A DNA stretch of 64,000 nt from Elephas maximus indicus (taxonomy: Eukaryota; Chordata; Mammalia; Proboscidea; Elephantidae), in assembly GCF_024166365.1 (NCBI RefSeq), contig NC_064822.1, positions 106,264,823 to 106,328,822 of the forward strand, in the 5' to 3' direction. Every line of letters starts with the position of its first letter. Position 1 is the first letter of the stretch. Shown here piece by piece: positions 44,101 to 47,914 of this stretch. The position numbers and the translations under genes were made by a program. A model generated the notes under the pieces. That model was not told the DNA's origin, made no database searches, and saw only the letters and a program-made list of their open reading frames with translations.

Positions 44101-45367
44101 GTTGTCTTTTCACCTTCTTGATGATATCATCTATAGCAAAAAGTTTTTAATTTTTCTGAGGTCCAACTTATCTATTTGTGTGTGTGTGCTTTTTGAATCT
44201 TTCTTTATTCTTCTTTTCTTCACTCCTTTCAAATCTACCAGCTCTTCGCTCTCAAGAAGTACACTATGCTCTGATCTTTTCCTACTCACTCCCATTTCTG
44301 CAATCCAGGTTTTATCTTTTCTGTGATTTTTTTCCTTAAAAATATTACTGAGTAAAATAATAAAGAATCCAATCTAATTGTATTCCTAGGCAGAACATCC
44401 TCATCATCAAAAAATAATTATTCAATGCTTGCCTTGGGTAGAGGGTTGAAAACACCTTAGAAACATGTCCATAACCTTTAGTCACTGAAACTGTTACCTG
44501 ACTGTCCTTGTTTTGAGTGTATTAACAGTCCTCAGTGTTTGGGTGCATTTACAGTCTTGTATGAATTATGACAGGGACTTGTTTATTATTGTAACAAGAG
44601 GTCTAGCTCATTTATTCTTGTTATCCCACAGCTAGCCAGTGTTAACACTTAGAAAGATGCCATCTCTTGCAAGATGCCAGCTTACTCCTCTCCTCTATCT
44701 AGCAAACCACACATGCATTCCTGAAAGAATCCTTCATACATCTTAAAGTTATGCCTTTCACACATTTACATACTTCCTAGATTATATTTCTCCTGAAAGT
44801 TTGTATTTAAAAATTCAACCAATTCGATTTATGGTATTCCAGTTCAAAGTATGCAGATGGGAAGTTTATCCACCAGATATATGATTCCTGCATGTACCAG
44901 GCCAGATTAAATACCTCCTGTTTGTGAAAAAAAAAATTTTTTTTTGTTTGTGTTGAAATATTAAATTCAAAATGTATAGATCTTTATAACTTGGAAGTAT
45001 ATTGCAAATGTATATTTCTATAAATATATGTTTAATGTAATTAATTTATTCCAGCTTTACTGTTACTTAAAGAATACCAGAAGTAACTAACACTATTTTG
45101 GGACTTTTTTGATAGGGTGATAGTGGTGGACCGTTAATGTGCTACTTACCAGAGCATAAACGATTTTTTGTAATGGGAATTACCAGTTACGGACATGGCT
45201 GTGGTCGAAAAAATTTTCCTGGTGTCTATAGTGGGCCATCCTTCCACAAACAGTGGCTGACACAACACCTCTACCAGAAACATGCTAAAAACATATCTAA
45301 TATAAATATTCCACTTGGACAGGTCCTCATAGCCTTAGGTTCTGCCGTCTTACTAGCAACTACATAA
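6334..45367 (+). CDS. TMPRSS12: TMPRSS12 whole gene span (five coding exons, introns included)
   Basis: Transmembrane serine protease 12, an S1 (trypsin-fold) protease expressed in male germ cells and linked in mouse to sperm migration competence. Coding exons lie near 6334-6505, 7818-8013, 20753-21021, 32470-32612 and 45116-45367. The protein has an N-terminal signal sequence, a short propeptide with the linking cysteine, an activation site (PR followed by IIGG), the catalytic His (7994-7996), Asp (20880-20882) and Ser (45122-45124), Asp at the S1 position (32601-32603) predicting cleavage after Arg/Lys, ten cysteines, and a hydrophobic C-terminal tail. Splice phases fit across exons 2-5. 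The METTL7A neighbour supports orthology with human 12q13. The only doubt about an intact gene is the exon 1 donor. Confidence 0.93.
6506..7817 (+). other. TMPRSS12 intron 1
   Basis: Short intron. The first 40 bases continue the CpG-rich segment. Bases about 7045-7665 are an inverted L1 3' UTR. The rest shows nothing recognisable. The acceptor at the end is a T-rich tract followed by TTTTTAG. Confidence 0.7.
7045..7665 (-). mobile_element. L1 3' UTR fragment, antisense
   Basis: Begins with an oligo-T run (reverse of the poly-A tail) and continues with the antisense L1 3' UTR also seen at 33955-34800: CACAGCAAATTCAGTTCCC, GCCAATCTGTTATTTAGCT, and the CATCTAGTTCTTCTGGTCTC block. Lies in intron 1 of TMPRSS12. 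Confidence 0.8.
7818..8013 (+). CDS. TMPRSS12: TMPRSS12 exon 2 (activation site and catalytic His)
   Basis: Acceptor TTTTTAG before 7818 and donor TAG|GTATGT after 8013. The first two bases complete a codon from exon 1; the frame then reads CGIAPL (propeptide cysteine), [10 protein letters not shown] (activation cleavage before Ile), [14 protein letters not shown], and TAAHC with the catalytic histidine at 7994-7996. It ends with two bases (AG) that combine with the first base of exon 3. A second open frame across this exon encodes nothing recognisable. Confidence 0.96.
8168..8265 (-). mobile_element. MER20-like hAT-Charlie DNA transposon fragment
   Basis: The text CGGCAAACTTTTTCTGTAAA followed by TTTTAGGCTTTGCAGGCCAT and GCAACTAC matches the end of the non-autonomous hAT element known as MER20 (name from memory; the family is clear). 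Only about half the element remains. Confidence 0.65.
8270..9195. other. Intron 2 segment without assigned features
   Basis: No coding exon. Bases 8335-8660 (GCTTTATTGGGGAATACAG, then CCAATAGGAGGGTG) have the look of an antisense LTR with a reversed AATAAA signal, but no termini can be fixed. The remainder, including the reading frames near 8731-8950, carries no family motif. Confidence 0.45.
9196..9383 (-). mobile_element. AfroSINE-like tRNA-derived SINE
   Basis: Antisense copy. It starts with the reverse of the RTE-like tail (TGAGTCAATTCTGACTCATAGTGACCCTATAGG) split here only for quoting, and ends with the reverse of the SINE head (AACCACTGCTCCACCAGGG). The reversed B-box region GGGTTCAAACCACC is visible. 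Confidence 0.85.
9390..11073 (+). mobile_element. RTE-type LINE, 3' half, split by an inverted L1 tail
   Basis: Sense RTE. Bases 9390-10003 encode a decayed reverse transcriptase (tract for RQGCILSP near 9540-9575, then the [10 protein letters not shown]-like region). It resumes at 10641 and runs to the 3' tail at 11019-11073, ending in ACAACAACAATG. The catalytic box reads CAGGTGGTG where GCAGATGAC is seen in the copy at 59.1 kb. An L1 tail occupies 10015-10640. Confidence 0.9.
10015..10640 (-). mobile_element. L1 3' UTR inserted antisense into the RTE
   Basis: Begins with T-rich sequence (reverse poly-A) and TTTCATTGAGCTTCAAGTG, then follows the antisense L1 3' UTR. It is flanked by the 11-bp target-site duplication CATGATGTTTT at 10004-10014 and 10641-10651, and RTE sequence is continuous across it once one copy is removed. 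Confidence 0.9.
11660..12621 (-). mobile_element. Long antisense L1 in intron 2, first visible segment (ORF2 C-terminal side)
   Basis: Antisense L1 of an older type. It begins with the ORF2 3' end (TTATCCATTCACCTGTTGATG region), and continues after each nested insertion to about 18060: 12346-12631, 13353-13859, 14562-14601, about 15061-16107, 16283-16667 and 17313-17566. Only short, broken frames remain. Confidence 0.8.
12131..12340 (+). mobile_element. AfroSINE-like SINE, diverged
   Basis: Head GGAGTCCCTGGCTGGTGCAA, B-box region GGTTTGAATCCACC, body AGCTCTACTCTGAAACACAT, and the RTE-like tail GGTTGCTATGAATTGAAATT then GACTCAATGGCAACTGG. Sits inside the antisense L1. Confidence 0.85.
12632..13352 (-). 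mobile_element. AfroSINE-like SINE split by a MaLR-type LTR
   Basis: Antisense SINE: its tail end (GTTGTTGTTGTTGGGTAT) is at 12632-12651, and the remainder (GGCGTCAAGTAGATTTTGAC through CACCACCAGGGCTC) at 13170-13352. The LTR at 12652-13169 sits within the tail. The SINE is bounded by a 10-bp duplication of L1 sequence, TTTTGAAGAG, at 12622-12631 and 13353-13362. Confidence 0.88.
12652..13169 (+). mobile_element. MaLR-type solo LTR nested in a SINE
   Basis: Begins TGTCATGGATTGAATTGG, contains CTTTGAGAAAATAAATTCC (poly-A signal AATAAA) and ends CAGATAACTAAGACA. Termini TG...CA. The flanks GGTAT and GGCGT are consistent with a decayed 5-bp target duplication. Confidence 0.88.
13860..14561 (-). 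mobile_element. RTE LINE 3' end inserted antisense
   Basis: Starts TTGTTGTTAGGTGCTGTCGAG (reverse of the RTE 3' tail) and ends in the reverse transcriptase region near AAGGCTGTGGTCTTTG. Flanked by the 9-bp duplication TAGGGCCTT at 13851-13859 and 14562-14570. 5'-truncated, as usual for LINEs. Broken coding frames at 13867-14154 and 14237-14476 correspond to the RTE C-terminal region. Confidence 0.9.
14602..14889 (+). mobile_element. Possible solo LTR
   Basis: An LTR-like segment with TTAGTAATAAAGTCCTTTGTC (poly-A signal AATAAA followed by a T-rich region) and CTTCTTCCACTAGCCACATAACA near its end. The 6-bp string ACGTAG occurs immediately before (14596-14601) and after (14890-14895), which would fit a retroviral target duplication. 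Exact termini are uncertain. Confidence 0.45.
14902..15060 (+). mobile_element. AfroSINE-like SINE
   Basis: GAGCCCTGGTGGCGCAGTGG head with tRNA A-box-like GTGGTTAAGAGCTTGGC, B-box-like GTTTGAATCCACC, and the RTE-like tail TATGAGTTGCAATCAACTTG. It has one extra GGCTGCTT unit near 14930. Among the better preserved copies. Confidence 0.92.
15587..15800 (+). mobile_element. Non-autonomous hAT-type DNA transposon
   Basis: About 210 bp with imperfect terminal inverted repeats: CCAGGGTTTTTTAACCTTGG at the left, AGTTGAAAACAACTGA at the right. Internal text (GCATCCCTGGCTTCTACCCA, TCTCCCTGGGGGCAAAATTG) is typical of an old mammalian hAT-derived repeat. Inserted in the antisense L1. Confidence 0.7.
16108..16282 (+). 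mobile_element. AfroSINE-like SINE, diverged
   Basis: Contains TGGCTGCTAGCC, the B-box-like GTTCAAGTCCACC, and GGAGCACAATTCTACTCTGA; tail largely lost after CATGGGGCAACTG. Confidence 0.8.
16668..16857 (-). mobile_element. Short L1-type 3' end insertion
   Basis: About 170 bp beginning with a T run and reading ACATGTAACTCAACATTTACC then GCAACCATCACCAATATCTG, the antisense of an old L1 3' end. TTATGGGAAG occurs on both sides (16659-16668 and 16846-16855), consistent with a target duplication. Confidence 0.65.
16858..17304 (-). mobile_element. L1 3' UTR inserted antisense
   Basis: Starts with a T run and the antisense L1 3' UTR (GTGAAAGTTTACAGCTTAAG, CTCATACAAAAATTTATAC, CTGGACAGGAGCTGCC). TATGGGAA recurs at its right edge (17307-17314), repeating the string before it at 16847-16854. 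Confidence 0.85.
17567..17978 (+). mobile_element. MaLR-type solo LTR
   Basis: Begins TATTATGGATTGAATTGTG and ends CTAGAAAACTAAGACG; both termini are one base off the usual TGT...ACA. Contains AAAATAAATTTCTGTTC near the end. Flanked by TAAGG and TTAGG, a 5-bp duplication with one mismatch. The antisense L1 resumes after it at about 17984. Confidence 0.85.
18196..19400 (+). mobile_element. Old L1 ORF2 fragment, sense
   Basis: Sense L1 sequence of an old type: the tract from 18487 reads out pieces of the ORF2 endonuclease/linker region ([12 protein letters not shown], then VEDFNIPLS), and continues through AAAACTGGTTCTTTGGAAAG near 19206. Interrupted by a SINE at 18266-18470. Divergence is high and no long frame remains. 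Confidence 0.75.
18266..18470 (-). mobile_element. AfroSINE-like SINE with clear target-site duplication
   Basis: Antisense SINE with reverse tail TGTCAACTGCAACTCATGGC and reverse head TTTACACCACTGAGGGA. Flanked by the 15-bp duplication CTCCAAGAAGATATA (18251-18265) and CTCCAAGAAGACATA (18471-18485), one mismatch. Confidence 0.88.
19401..20752. other. Intron 2, 3' part, mostly unassigned
   Basis: Unremarkable intronic DNA up to the exon 3 acceptor. The only repeat I can name is a SINE tail at about 19965-20015. A T-rich tract at 20352-20367 and AT-rich sequence precede the exon. Confidence 0.6.
19965..20015 (+). mobile_element. SINE/RTE tail fragment
   Basis: Only the tail is present: TATAGGGTCGCTATGAGTCG then GAATCGACTCGACGGCACTG. 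It is very close to the tails of intact SINEs here, so it is a severely 5'-truncated insertion or a remnant. Confidence 0.75.
20753..21021 (+). CDS. TMPRSS12: TMPRSS12 exon 3 (catalytic Asp)
   Basis: Acceptor ACTCTCTTTCAG before 20753 and donor GAAG|GTAAAT after 21021. The first base completes the codon begun in exon 2. Reads [34 protein letters not shown] with the catalytic aspartate at 20880-20882, RPICLPF with the cysteine that bridges to the propeptide, and [13 protein letters not shown]. It leaves one base (G) for exon 4. Very similar to human TMPRSS12 as I know it, with no frame damage. Confidence 0.97.
21545..21765 (-). mobile_element. MIR SINE, antisense
   Basis: ACCATGTATCAGGTACTGTTTTA, then TTATCATTCCCATTTAACAG and GAGGTTAAGAAGCTGC follow the antisense MIR consensus order (long strings split here only for quoting). 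Old and diverged, as expected of a mammal-wide repeat. Confidence 0.75.
21958..22060 (+). mobile_element. MIR SINE, sense, partial
   Basis: AGTATGGTATAGAGAAAAGAG, GGTCTGAATCCCAGCACTGCC and TGACCATGGGCAAGTTATT follow the sense MIR core. The copy runs directly into the left arm of the inverted repeat at 22054. Confidence 0.75.
22054..22227. repeat. 80-bp near-perfect inverted repeat (hairpin) with 14-nt loop
   Basis: Left arm 22054-22133 and right arm 22148-22227 are reverse complements with one mismatch over 80 positions (ATTATCATTT against ATTACCATTT). The spacer 22134-22147 is A-rich. The arms contain only part of a MIR, so two SINE copies in inverted orientation do not account for it. Confidence 0.97.
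22228..22410 (-). mobile_element. MIR SINE, antisense, partial
   Basis: AGTTACACAGCTGACTAAGT, then CAGAATTCAAGCCCAGGTTT match the antisense MIR core. It abuts the right arm of the hairpin. Confidence 0.7.
22811..22972 (-). mobile_element. AfroSINE-like SINE
   Basis: Antisense: GTTGTTGTTGTTATATGCC tail, GAGTCGATTCTGACTCCTAGG, TAGAACTGCCCCGTAGGG, TAAGTTCGAACTGCCAACC and GCGCTACCAGGGCTC. Well preserved. Confidence 0.93.
22987..23131 (-). mobile_element. AfroSINE-like SINE, second of a tandem pair
   Basis: Antisense copy 15 bp downstream of the previous one: GCCGAGTCGATTCCGAACC, AACTGCCCCATAGGGTTT and CACTGCACCACCAGGGC. Flanked on both sides by TA-rich dinucleotide sequence, suggesting insertion into a microsatellite. 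Confidence 0.92.
23132..23180 (+). repeat. (TA)n(TG)n microsatellite
   Basis: Compound dinucleotide run following the SINE pair. TATATA also occurs between the two SINEs (22975-22986). Confidence 0.9.
23396..23572 (+). mobile_element. AfroSINE-like SINE
   Basis: Sense copy: CCCTGGTGGTGCCAGTAGTT head, GGCTGCTAACCAAAAG, GTACTACTCTGTCCTATTAG, and tail GAGTCAGAATCAACTGGATGG followed by a GTTTG-type simple run (long strings split only for quoting). Confidence 0.9.
23768..24221 (-). mobile_element. MaLR-type solo LTR, antisense
   Basis: Begins TGTCTTAGTTATCTAGTGC and ends CAATTCAGTCCATAACA; the reversed poly-A signal TTTATT is near the start. Same family as the LTRs at 38436 and 39945. The 5-bp flanks CTGCT and CCAGT do not match. 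Confidence 0.88.
24370..24945 (-). mobile_element. ERV1-like LTR, antisense
   Basis: Starts TGTTACGGCCAATTGTGG; GCAGCAAGAGGGCTTTATTG is the reversed poly-A region (AATAAAGCC on the sense strand). Homologous over its length to the LTR at 25697-26221. The right end is not sharply defined. Confidence 0.7.
24950..25413 (+). mobile_element. ERVL-type 5' LTR
   Basis: The sequence GGTAGGCTATGATTGTCAGT leads in, AATAAATCTCTCTCTATGTG carries the poly-A signal, and the LTR ends near GAACCCAGCCTAAGACA. Immediately after it, TTTAGTACTGAGAGTGG resembles the primer-binding region of ERVL/MaLR elements, marking the start of the provirus interior. Confidence 0.65.
25697..26221 (-). mobile_element. ERV1-like solo LTR inside the ERVL element
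   Basis: Complete LTR from TGTTACCGCAAAACACGG to GGATGTTAGGCCCCTACA, antisense to the provirus. GGTAAGCAGCAAGAGGGCTT plus TATTG is the reversed poly-A region. No matching short duplication is evident at its edges. Confidence 0.78.
26459..27474 (+). pseudogene. ERVL gag remnant
   Basis: Two open stretches (26459-26881 and 27010-27474) in the gag position, upstream of the protease. The first is rich in Pro, Ser and Glu; the second contains [14 protein letters not shown] and [19 protein letters not shown], resembling ERVL gag. Stops separate them. Assignment rests on position and texture more than on a decisive motif. Confidence 0.6.
27830..30500 (+). pseudogene. ERVL pol remnant (protease, RT, RNase H, integrase)
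   Basis: Protease: [13 protein letters not shown] near 27860, where DIGS replaces the retroviral D-T/S-G. RT: 28025-28312 covers the N-terminal part ([15 protein letters not shown]), and the YIDD box followed by IMLTGP lies near 28601-28637. RNase [12 protein letters not shown] near 29508. Integrase: an HHCC-type zinc region with CPICQQQ near 30061-30081 and [10 protein letters not shown] with the first DDE aspartate near 30145. The frame changes repeatedly, so no product is expected. Confidence 0.82.
30641..30823 (+). pseudogene. ERVL dUTPase-like remnant
   Basis: Open stretch after integrase containing [19 protein letters not shown] and [18 protein letters not shown]; the pattern of a P-x-x-x-x-G-L/LP core fits the trimeric dUTPase fold used by ERVL. 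Truncated before the C-terminal motifs by the microsatellite that follows. Confidence 0.65.
30849..30915 (+). repeat. TG/TA microsatellite
   Basis: Compound (TG)n(TA)n run of about 65 bp at the right end of the ERVL element. It may obscure the point where the provirus was broken. Confidence 0.9.
31393..31640 (+). mobile_element. MaLR/ERVL-like LTR fragment
   Basis: TGTTATGATTAAACTGTATCCCCC at the start (split only for quoting) matches the beginning of the MaLR-type LTRs, followed by the TTGTGTTAATGAGGCCATAT block. The right end cannot be placed. Confidence 0.6.
32470..32612 (+). CDS. TMPRSS12: TMPRSS12 exon 4 (S1 specificity Asp)
   Basis: Acceptor TTCTTGATAG before 32470 and donor AGG|GTAAGA after 32612. 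With the G from exon 3 it reads [20 protein letters not shown], then [18 protein letters not shown] and DTCR. The aspartate at 32601-32603 lies six residues before the catalytic serine, the chymotrypsin 189 position, predicting trypsin-like specificity. NGT is a possible N-glycosylation site. The exon ends in phase 0. Confidence 0.97.
32684..33770 (-). mobile_element. L1 3' UTR and ORF2 end, antisense
   Basis: Starts with an oligo-T run, then TTCTTATTGTGCTTTAAGTG; the whole matches the reverse of 1864-2845. It ends in the antisense ORF2 C-terminal stretch near CTGACTAATTTCCTTCAGC. Confidence 0.92.
34112..34157 (+). mobile_element. 46-bp SINE/RTE tail insertion
   Basis: Only TAGGGTCACTATGAGTTGG, AATCGACTCGATGGCAGTGG and a short T run. 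Flanked by TGTCCTG at 34105-34111 and 34158-34164, so it looks like an extreme 5'-truncated retrotransposition event. Confidence 0.8.
34887..35056 (+). mobile_element. AfroSINE-like SINE, first of two at one target site
   Basis: GGAAAGCCTGGTGGTGTAGTGG head, AGTTTGAATCCACC B-box region, and tail GTCGCTATGAGTCAGAATCG then a T-rich end (long strings split only for quoting). Bounded by TAATGGCTAATG at 34875-34886 and 35057-35068. Confidence 0.93.
35069..35272 (+). mobile_element. AfroSINE-like SINE, second at the same target site
   Basis: GAGTCCTGGTGTTGCAGTGG head, GGTTTGAACCC B-box region, and tail GTTATGAGTTGGAATCAACTTG. It belongs to the longer, more diverged SINE form with the GCAGTCTGCTTC middle. 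Bounded by TAATGGCTAATG at 35057-35068 and 35273-35284. Confidence 0.92.
36034..36191 (+). mobile_element. AfroSINE-like SINE
   Basis: GGAGCTGTGGTGGCACAGTGG, GCTGCTAACCAAAAGGTTGG, TTTGAATCCACCAGCC, then a diverged tail (AATAGACTCAACAGC). Flanks TTCCGTTCCAT and TTCCTTTCCAT are a likely duplication with one mismatch. Confidence 0.88.
37877..38435 (-). pseudogene. L1 ORF2 reverse transcriptase fragment
   Basis: A 180-residue open stretch containing [35 protein letters not shown] and [13 protein letters not shown], the palm and thumb side of L1 RT. The catalytic pair is kept (DD) but the preceding Ala is Thr. It is cut at its N-terminal side by the LTR at 38436. Confidence 0.88.
38436..38905 (-). 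mobile_element. MaLR provirus, 3' LTR (antisense)
   Basis: TGTCTTAGCTATGTAGTGC to CCAGCCATGACA. The adjoining interior (38906-38930) reads, on the sense strand of the element, a G/A-rich polypurine-type tract next to the LTR. Left flank GGAGT at 38431-38435. Confidence 0.9.
38906..39944 (-). mobile_element. MaLR provirus interior, non-autonomous
   Basis: About 1 kb between two LTRs of the same family and orientation. Next to the 5' LTR (right side) it contains the reverse of GAATTTGGTACCGAGAG, the primer-binding region usual for MaLR/ERVL elements. The long frame on the minus strand (39165-39701) shows no retroviral motif, in keeping with the non-coding interiors of MaLR elements. Confidence 0.82.
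39945..40423 (-). mobile_element. MaLR provirus, 5' LTR (antisense)
   Basis: TGTTATAGTTATCTAGTG to CAGTCCATGACA. Very similar to the LTR at 38436-38905. Right flank GTAGT at 40424-40428 pairs with GGAGT on the left, a 5-bp target duplication with one mismatch. Confidence 0.9.
41239..41619 (-). mobile_element. MaLR-type solo LTR, antisense
   Basis: TGTCCTAGTTATCTTATGTTG to CAATTCAGTCCACAACA (first string split only by quoting). Flanks CCCTT and CCTTT suggest a 5-bp duplication with one mismatch. Confidence 0.87.
41698..42211 (+). mobile_element. MaLR-type solo LTR, sense
   Basis: TATCATGGATTGAATTGC to AGATGACTAAGACA; AGAATAAACTTCTCTTTG carries the poly-A signal. Opposite in orientation to the LTR 79 bp upstream. 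Confidence 0.87.
42665..42823 (+). mobile_element. AfroSINE-like SINE with perfect target duplication
   Basis: TTGGCGTAGTGGTTAAGTGC head, AGAAGTTCGAATCCACC B-box, and tail GTCGCTGTGAGTCGGAATC then GGTTTGGTTTTGG. Flanked by TATGCCTGGC at 42655-42664 and 42824-42833, identical; L1 sequence is continuous across it. Confidence 0.95.
42985..44340 (-). mobile_element. Old L1 3' end, antisense, with an unidentified insert
   Basis: T run, then AACAACTTTATTAGATATAA, CAGCCATCACCACAATCTAA and TCACTTAGCATAATGTTTTC: the classic antisense 3' end of an old mammalian L1. It continues to about 43878 and resumes near 44058 (TATGTTTTACAAATATTTTC). Confidence 0.85.
43880..44057. mobile_element. Unidentified 180-bp insert in the old L1
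   Basis: Starts AGTAACACCTGCCAAAGCTG and ends near GTTCTGGCTCTCACAG. It interrupts the antisense L1 between the CTTATCAAATAC and GTATATGTTTTACAAAT stretches, which are adjacent in other L1 copies. Not tRNA-like and not one of the LTR or SINE families here; possibly a DNA transposon remnant. Confidence 0.5.
44350..45115. other. Intron 4, 3' end, no feature seen
   Basis: AT-rich intronic sequence without repeats or coding potential I can recognise, up to the exon 5 acceptor. Confidence 0.6.
45116..45367 (+). CDS. TMPRSS12: TMPRSS12 exon 5 (catalytic Ser, hydrophobic tail, stop)
   Basis: Acceptor TTTTTTGATAG before 45116. Reads [18 protein letters not shown] with the catalytic serine at 45122-45124, [10 protein letters not shown] and PGVY (the S1 pocket walls and last disulfide), WLTQHLYQK, and ends in [15 protein letters not shown] before TAA at 45365-45367. 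The hydrophobic end could be a membrane segment or a GPI-attachment signal; human TMPRSS12 has a similar end. No frame damage. Confidence 0.97.
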   Translation, partial: GDSGGPLMCYLPEHKRFFVMGITSYGHGCGRKNFPGVYSGPSFHKQWLTQHLYQKHAKNISNINIPLGQVLIALGSAVLLATT

Positions 45368-45695
45368 AGAAATTCTGAAGACTTTAGTAACTTTGTTTTG
45401 CATCGTGTCCCTTTCCACCATATTCTACATAATGAAAATAACTTCTTTTAGCAATTAATTGCCCATTTCAGAGTTCTTATATGGGCATTTTTTAAAAAAT
45501 AAAAGGATTGTGACATTAGATATGTGATTGTAAATTTGACACTGAATCACATGCTACCTTAATGTATCTTGTTTTACTTTATAATCATAATTTTGTATTT
45601 AGAATACTTTTATAACATTTGTATACAATATTCAATTAAATATTTATTTTATGTGTATAAATGCCAAATAATAAAGAGTTTATAATTAAAACGAA
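45368..45695 (+). other. TMPRSS12: TMPRSS12 3' UTR with two poly-A signals
   Basis: AATAAA occurs at 45498-45503 and at 45670-45675. The second lies in a long AT-rich 3' UTR and is followed by a T-rich stretch (CTTTTCTTTTG at 45700-45710), so it is the likelier end. Confidence 0.65.
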
Positions 45696-45962
45696 AGCTT
45701 TTCTTTTGTTAAATTAATCAAAACTATTTCAAAAACTTTATGCTAAGTCAGTTGCAAGAGCACACTTTATTCAAAAACACTTGGTATGATTTATCATTCT
45801 CTGGAATTATCTTGTTTCCAATCTCAAAGGATATTTGGAGAAATAAGTATTTGCATATTTTTTAAACTCTAATCAAAGCAACTTATTTAATACATCAATA
45901 CTTTATTTCCTATACCAAAAGAGAAGAACTGTGGTGCACACACTCAAAATAATTTATTTTTT

Positions 45963-46335
45963 GTTTGTTGTTGTTGGTTGCCATTGCGTTGGCTCTAACT
46001 CACGGTGACCTTATGTGTAACAGAATGAAACGTTGCCCCGTCTTTCCCCATCTTCATGATTGTTGGTATGTCTGAGTCCATTGTAGGGGCTCTTGTGTCA
46101 ACCCATCTCTTTCAGGATTTCCCTTGTTTTTGCTGACCCTCTACTTTGCCAAATATGATGTCCTTTTCATACAATTTCTTTCATGATGATGTGTCCAAAA
46201 TGAGTGAGCCAAAGTCTTGCTATCATCGCTTCTAAGGAACATTCTGGTTGTATTTCTTCTAAGCCTGATTTGTTTGTTCTTCTGGCAATCCATGATATGT
46301 TCAATATTCTTTGCCAAACCATGATTTGAATGCAG
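45963..46335 (-). mobile_element. RTE LINE 3' end, antisense
   Basis: TTGTTGTTGGTTGCCATTGC leads the reverse of the RTE tail, followed by CAGAATGAAACGTTGCCCCG and ACATTCTGGTTGTATTTC. Diverged and 5'-truncated. Confidence 0.85.
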
Positions 46336-46424
46336 TTTTTTATTGAGAAATATATAATATGACTTTTTTTTGTAGCATTACAACCTACTTTCTAAACCTT
46401 ATTTTCCTGAGGCCCATGCTAAAA

Positions 46425-47440
46425 GTTTTTTTATCCACTTTATTAAGGTATAATTTACATACAATAAAATGTACACATTTTAAGCATACAATTTGGTGAG
46501 TTCTGACAAATGTATATATCCATGTAACCATCCTCATAAGATATAGAACATTTCCATCATCTCCAAAACTTCCGTTGTGCCCCTTCCCAGTAAATCCCAC
46601 CTTGACCCCAGGCAACCACCGATCCACTTTCTACTATGGTCGATTATGTTTGTCCTTCCTAGAGTTTTATATAAATGTAGTTATATAGTATGTACTCTTT
46701 TGAGTTTGGCTTCATTAACTTAATATGTTTCTGAGATTCTTCCATGTTGTTTCATTTATCAGTAGTTCATTCCTTTCTATTATTGAGTAGTAGTCAATCA
46801 TATGACTGTAACACAATTTGTTTATCCATTTACTCATTGATGGACATTAGGATTGTTTCTAATTTGGGACTGTCATAAATAAATCTTCTGTGAACATGCA
46901 TATACATTGTATGGACATATTTTTCCCCTTCTCTTGGATAAATACCCAGGAGTGGAATTGCCTAGGGTTACATGTCAAGTGTATGTTTAACTTTATTAGA
47001 AACAGCCTATTTTCCAAAGTTGTACATTTTACATTCTCTCCAGCAGTATATGAGAGTTCCAATTGTTCTATATCAGTGCTAATGTTTGGTATTGTATTGC
47101 TGTACTTCTAGATGTTAGTCATTCAATTAGGTGTGTGGTGGCATTTATTTGTGGTTTTAACATGCATTTCCCTAATGACTGATGACAATGAGCATCTTTC
47201 CATGCTATTTCTAGCCAGTCATATGTCTTTTGTTAAATATCTGGTCAGATTTTTTGTCCACTTTTTTTTTTATATTTGGTTATTTGTCTTCTTACTATTG
47301 AGTTTTACGAGTTCTTTGTATATATATTTTAATACAAGTTGTTTATCTGATATATGCATCAAGAATATTTTTTCCAGTCTGTGGTTTGCCTTTTCATTTT
47401 CTTAACAGTGTCTTTCAAAGAGTAGAAATTTTAAATTTTG
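46425..47440 (-). mobile_element. Old L1 3' end, antisense
   Basis: CCACTTTATTAAGGTATAAT, CATGTAACCATCCTCATAAG, CCACTTTCTACTATGGTCG and AACACAATTTGTTTATCC follow the antisense 3' end of an old L1, like 42985-43870. Short broken frames only. Confidence 0.82.
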
Positions 47441-47442
47441 AT

Positions 47443-47530
47443 GAATTCATATATATGTATATATTCATATATATGTACCTATAAAAAATTTGTGTGTAAA
47501 GTATATATTTATATGTAATTTATATATAAA
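47443..47530 (+). repeat. AT-rich simple sequence
   Basis: TATATATG-type low-complexity sequence between two L1 pieces. Confidence 0.75.
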
Positions 47531-47559
47531 ATTCTATTATTAATGACTGACTGCTCAGA

Positions 47560-47870
47560 AACAGTCTAGAAGACATCTGCATGACATGTTCAAAGTGCTG
47601 AAAGAAAAATACAACTCTTAACCAAGAATTCCATATCCACGAAAGCTATTCTTCAAAAAATCAAGGTTAACAAAAACATTTTGAATAAACAAAAATAATT
47701 AATTGCCAGCAGACCTGCACTATATGAAATGCCTCCCTCCTGTTACCTGTCTGGCCCCTAAAGGCATTTCAGTTGGCACTTTGCTCCATACTGTAAGTTG
47801 CCCTTTAGTTGGGACACCAGAAAAAAAAAAAAACAAGAAGAAGAAATGCTGAAGGAAGTTATTCTGATTA
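47560..47870 (+). mobile_element. Old L1-related fragment, sense
   Basis: ACATGTTCAAAGTGCTGAAAG, CAAGAATTCCATATCCACG (ORF1 C-terminal region, comparable to EKNCQRRIIYPAKLS coded at 56180-56220). Highly diverged. Confidence 0.6.
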
Positions 47871-47914
47871 AAGGAAGTGGCCCAGAATAGAAACTTGGAT
47901 TTCTAGGAAGGAAT

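Larger units (their letters stand above)
32613..45115 (+). other. TMPRSS12 intron 4
   Basis: A 12.5-kb intron that is almost wholly antisense L1 sequence with nested insertions up to about 44.2 kb. Bases 33775-33955, 36330-36570 and 44350-45115 contain nothing I can assign. The acceptor is GGGACTTTTTTGATAG. Confidence 0.85.
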
